Shown here piece by piece: positions 5,834 to 6,624 of a stretch of DNA of 6,624 bases. The first letter of the stretch is position 1, and each line of letters opens with the position of its first letter. The stretch comes from Marinilabiliales bacterium. Its GTDB lineage: Bacteria > Bacteroidota > Bacteroidia > Bacteroidales > BM523. The position numbers and the translations under genes are program-made. Below the pieces are notes generated by a model. It was not told the origin of the DNA, ran no database searches, and saw only the letters and a list, made by a program, of their open reading frames with translations. Location: contig PKSZ01000382.1 in assembly GCA_002869425.1 (NCBI GenBank), forward strand, positions 1-6,624. The letters run 5' to 3'.

Positions 5834-6624
5834 ATGATAGAAAATCTGGTTATCGTCGAGTCTCCTGCTAAAGGAAAAACCATTGAGAAATTTTTGGGTA
5901 AAGCTTATGTTGTCAAAAGTAGTTACGGTCATATCCGTGATTTGGCAAAAAAGAACCTTGGAATTGATGTGGAGAATAATTTTCAACCTGCTTATACTGT
6001 CCCAAGTGATAAGAAAAAGGTTGTTGCTGAATTGAAGAAAGATGTTAAAAATGCAAAAAAGGTTTGGCTCGCTTCTGATGAAGACCGTGAAGGAGAGGCA
6101 ATTGCATGGCATCTGTGTGAGGAATTAGGTTTGAAGCCGGAGGAGGCTCAAAGGATTGTTTTTCACGAGATTACAAAGAATGCAATTCAGGATGCAATTG
6201 AAAATCCTAGGCCTGTTAATGTTGACCTGGTTAATGCTCAACAAGCACGAAGGGTGCTTGATCGACTGGTAGGTTTTGAGTTGTCTCCCATTTTGTGGAA
6301 GAAAGTAAAACCATCACTTTCTGCCGGAAGAGTGCAGTCTGTGGCCGTTCGTTTGTTGGTTGAAAGAGAAAGGGAAGTAATTAATTTTAAGGAGTCATTT
6401 ACATATAAAGTTACTGCGCTTTTTTATCCATCTGGTGGTAATCAGTCTGAAGTAATAAAGGCAGATCTGTCAAAAGGCTTCGCAAAAAGAGAAGAGGCAT
6501 ACGCTTTTCTGGAAAGTTGTAAAGACGCAGATTTTACGGTAAAAAATGTACAGGTTAAGCCATCAAAAAAGTCTCCGGCACCACCTTTTACTACTTCAAC
6601 ATTACAACAGGAAGCAAGCCGTAA
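5834..6624 (+). CDS. topA: DNA topoisomerase I (type IA), N-terminal part, truncated by window edge
   Basis: TopA relaxes negative supercoils by transient single-strand cleavage and so sets global supercoiling. The first 263 codons are present and the frame is still open at the right edge. The Toprim domain is complete in its key residues: E9 in VIVESPAKGKTIEKFLG and the metal-binding D82, D84 and E86 in SDEDREGEAIAWH. HEITKNAI (111-118), NAQQARRVLDRLVGFELSP (134-152) and SAGRVQSVAVRLLVEREREV (163-182) follow, then PAPPFTTSTLQQEASR (248-263) at the edge. The catalytic tyrosine, in a YxRTDS-type motif, and the zinc fingers of the C-terminus lie beyond the window, so nothing suggests real truncation. 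The ATG at 5834 puts E9 at the same position as in E. coli TopA, supporting this start. The upstream sequence has no strong Shine-Dalgarno. topA is divergent from mrcA with 116 nt between starts. Confidence 0.96.
   Translation, partial: MIENLVIVESPAKGKTIEKFLGKAYVVKSSYGHIRDLAKKNLGIDVENNFQPAYTVPSDKKKVVAELKKDVKNAKKVWLASDEDREGEAIAWHLCEELGLKPEEAQRIVFHEITKNAIQDAIENPRPVNVDLVNAQQARRVLDRLVGFELSPILWKKVKPSLSAGRVQSVAVRLLVEREREVINFKESFTYKVTALFYPSGGNQSEVIKADLSKGFAKREEAYAFLESCKDADFTVKNVQVKPSKKSPAPPFTTSTLQQEASR

Noticed and set aside
5789..6112. A 107-codon minus-strand open frame antisense to the start of topA
   Set aside because: It lies opposite the strongly conserved Toprim-coding region, shows no family resemblance or signal, and would run into the mrcA/topA promoter region; it is a coding shadow.
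1..6624. Search for CRISPR repeats, insertion sequences, tRNA or rRNA genes, and a defence or mobile system
   Set aside because: No spaced direct repeats, transposase-like frames, terminal inverted repeats or RNA-gene signatures were visible; nearly all of the window is intact housekeeping or envelope coding sequence.

Overview
The window looks like ordinary chromosome of an AT-rich member of the Bacteroidota, probably a Bacteroidales/Marinilabiliales-type bacterium. This rests on four things: the protein sequences of RadA, the class A penicillin-binding protein and topoisomerase I; a lipoprotein with a Bacteroidota-type surface-export signal; weak or absent Shine-Dalgarno sequences; and upstream motifs matching the Bacteroidota TAnnTTTG promoter element. 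The genus is not resolvable by reading alone.

Layout: (1) A short leader (1-83) has a perfect TAnnTTTG element and three tandem 9-nt AT-rich units. (2) A tightly packed plus-strand three-gene unit follows: a small lipocalin-like lipoprotein (84-482), radA (485-1837, GTG start 2 nt after the previous stop) and a secreted SH3-like plus probable beta-barrel protein of unknown function (1834-3333, overlapping radA by ATGA). (3) A convergent minus-strand gene for a bifunctional class A penicillin-binding protein ends 2 nt away (3336-5717). Its most credible start is the ATG at 5717, not the upstream in-frame TTG at 5750. (4) A 116-nt divergent regulatory region (5718-5833) carries a candidate promoter in each direction and two perfect AT-rich inverted repeats. 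(5) topA, DNA topoisomerase I, begins at 5834 and runs off the right edge, so only its first 263 codons are present.

Functionally the window mixes DNA maintenance (radA, topA) with envelope biogenesis (lipoprotein, outer-membrane candidate, peptidoglycan synthase). The two envelope genes flanking radA appear to be translationally coupled to it, but nothing in the sequence shows a shared function. I found no mobile element, CRISPR array, tRNA or rRNA, and no convincing undescribed system. The most worthwhile leads are the uncharacterised 499-residue protein coupled to radA, the surface-export signal on the small lipoprotein, and the architecture of the mrcA/topA divergent promoter region.
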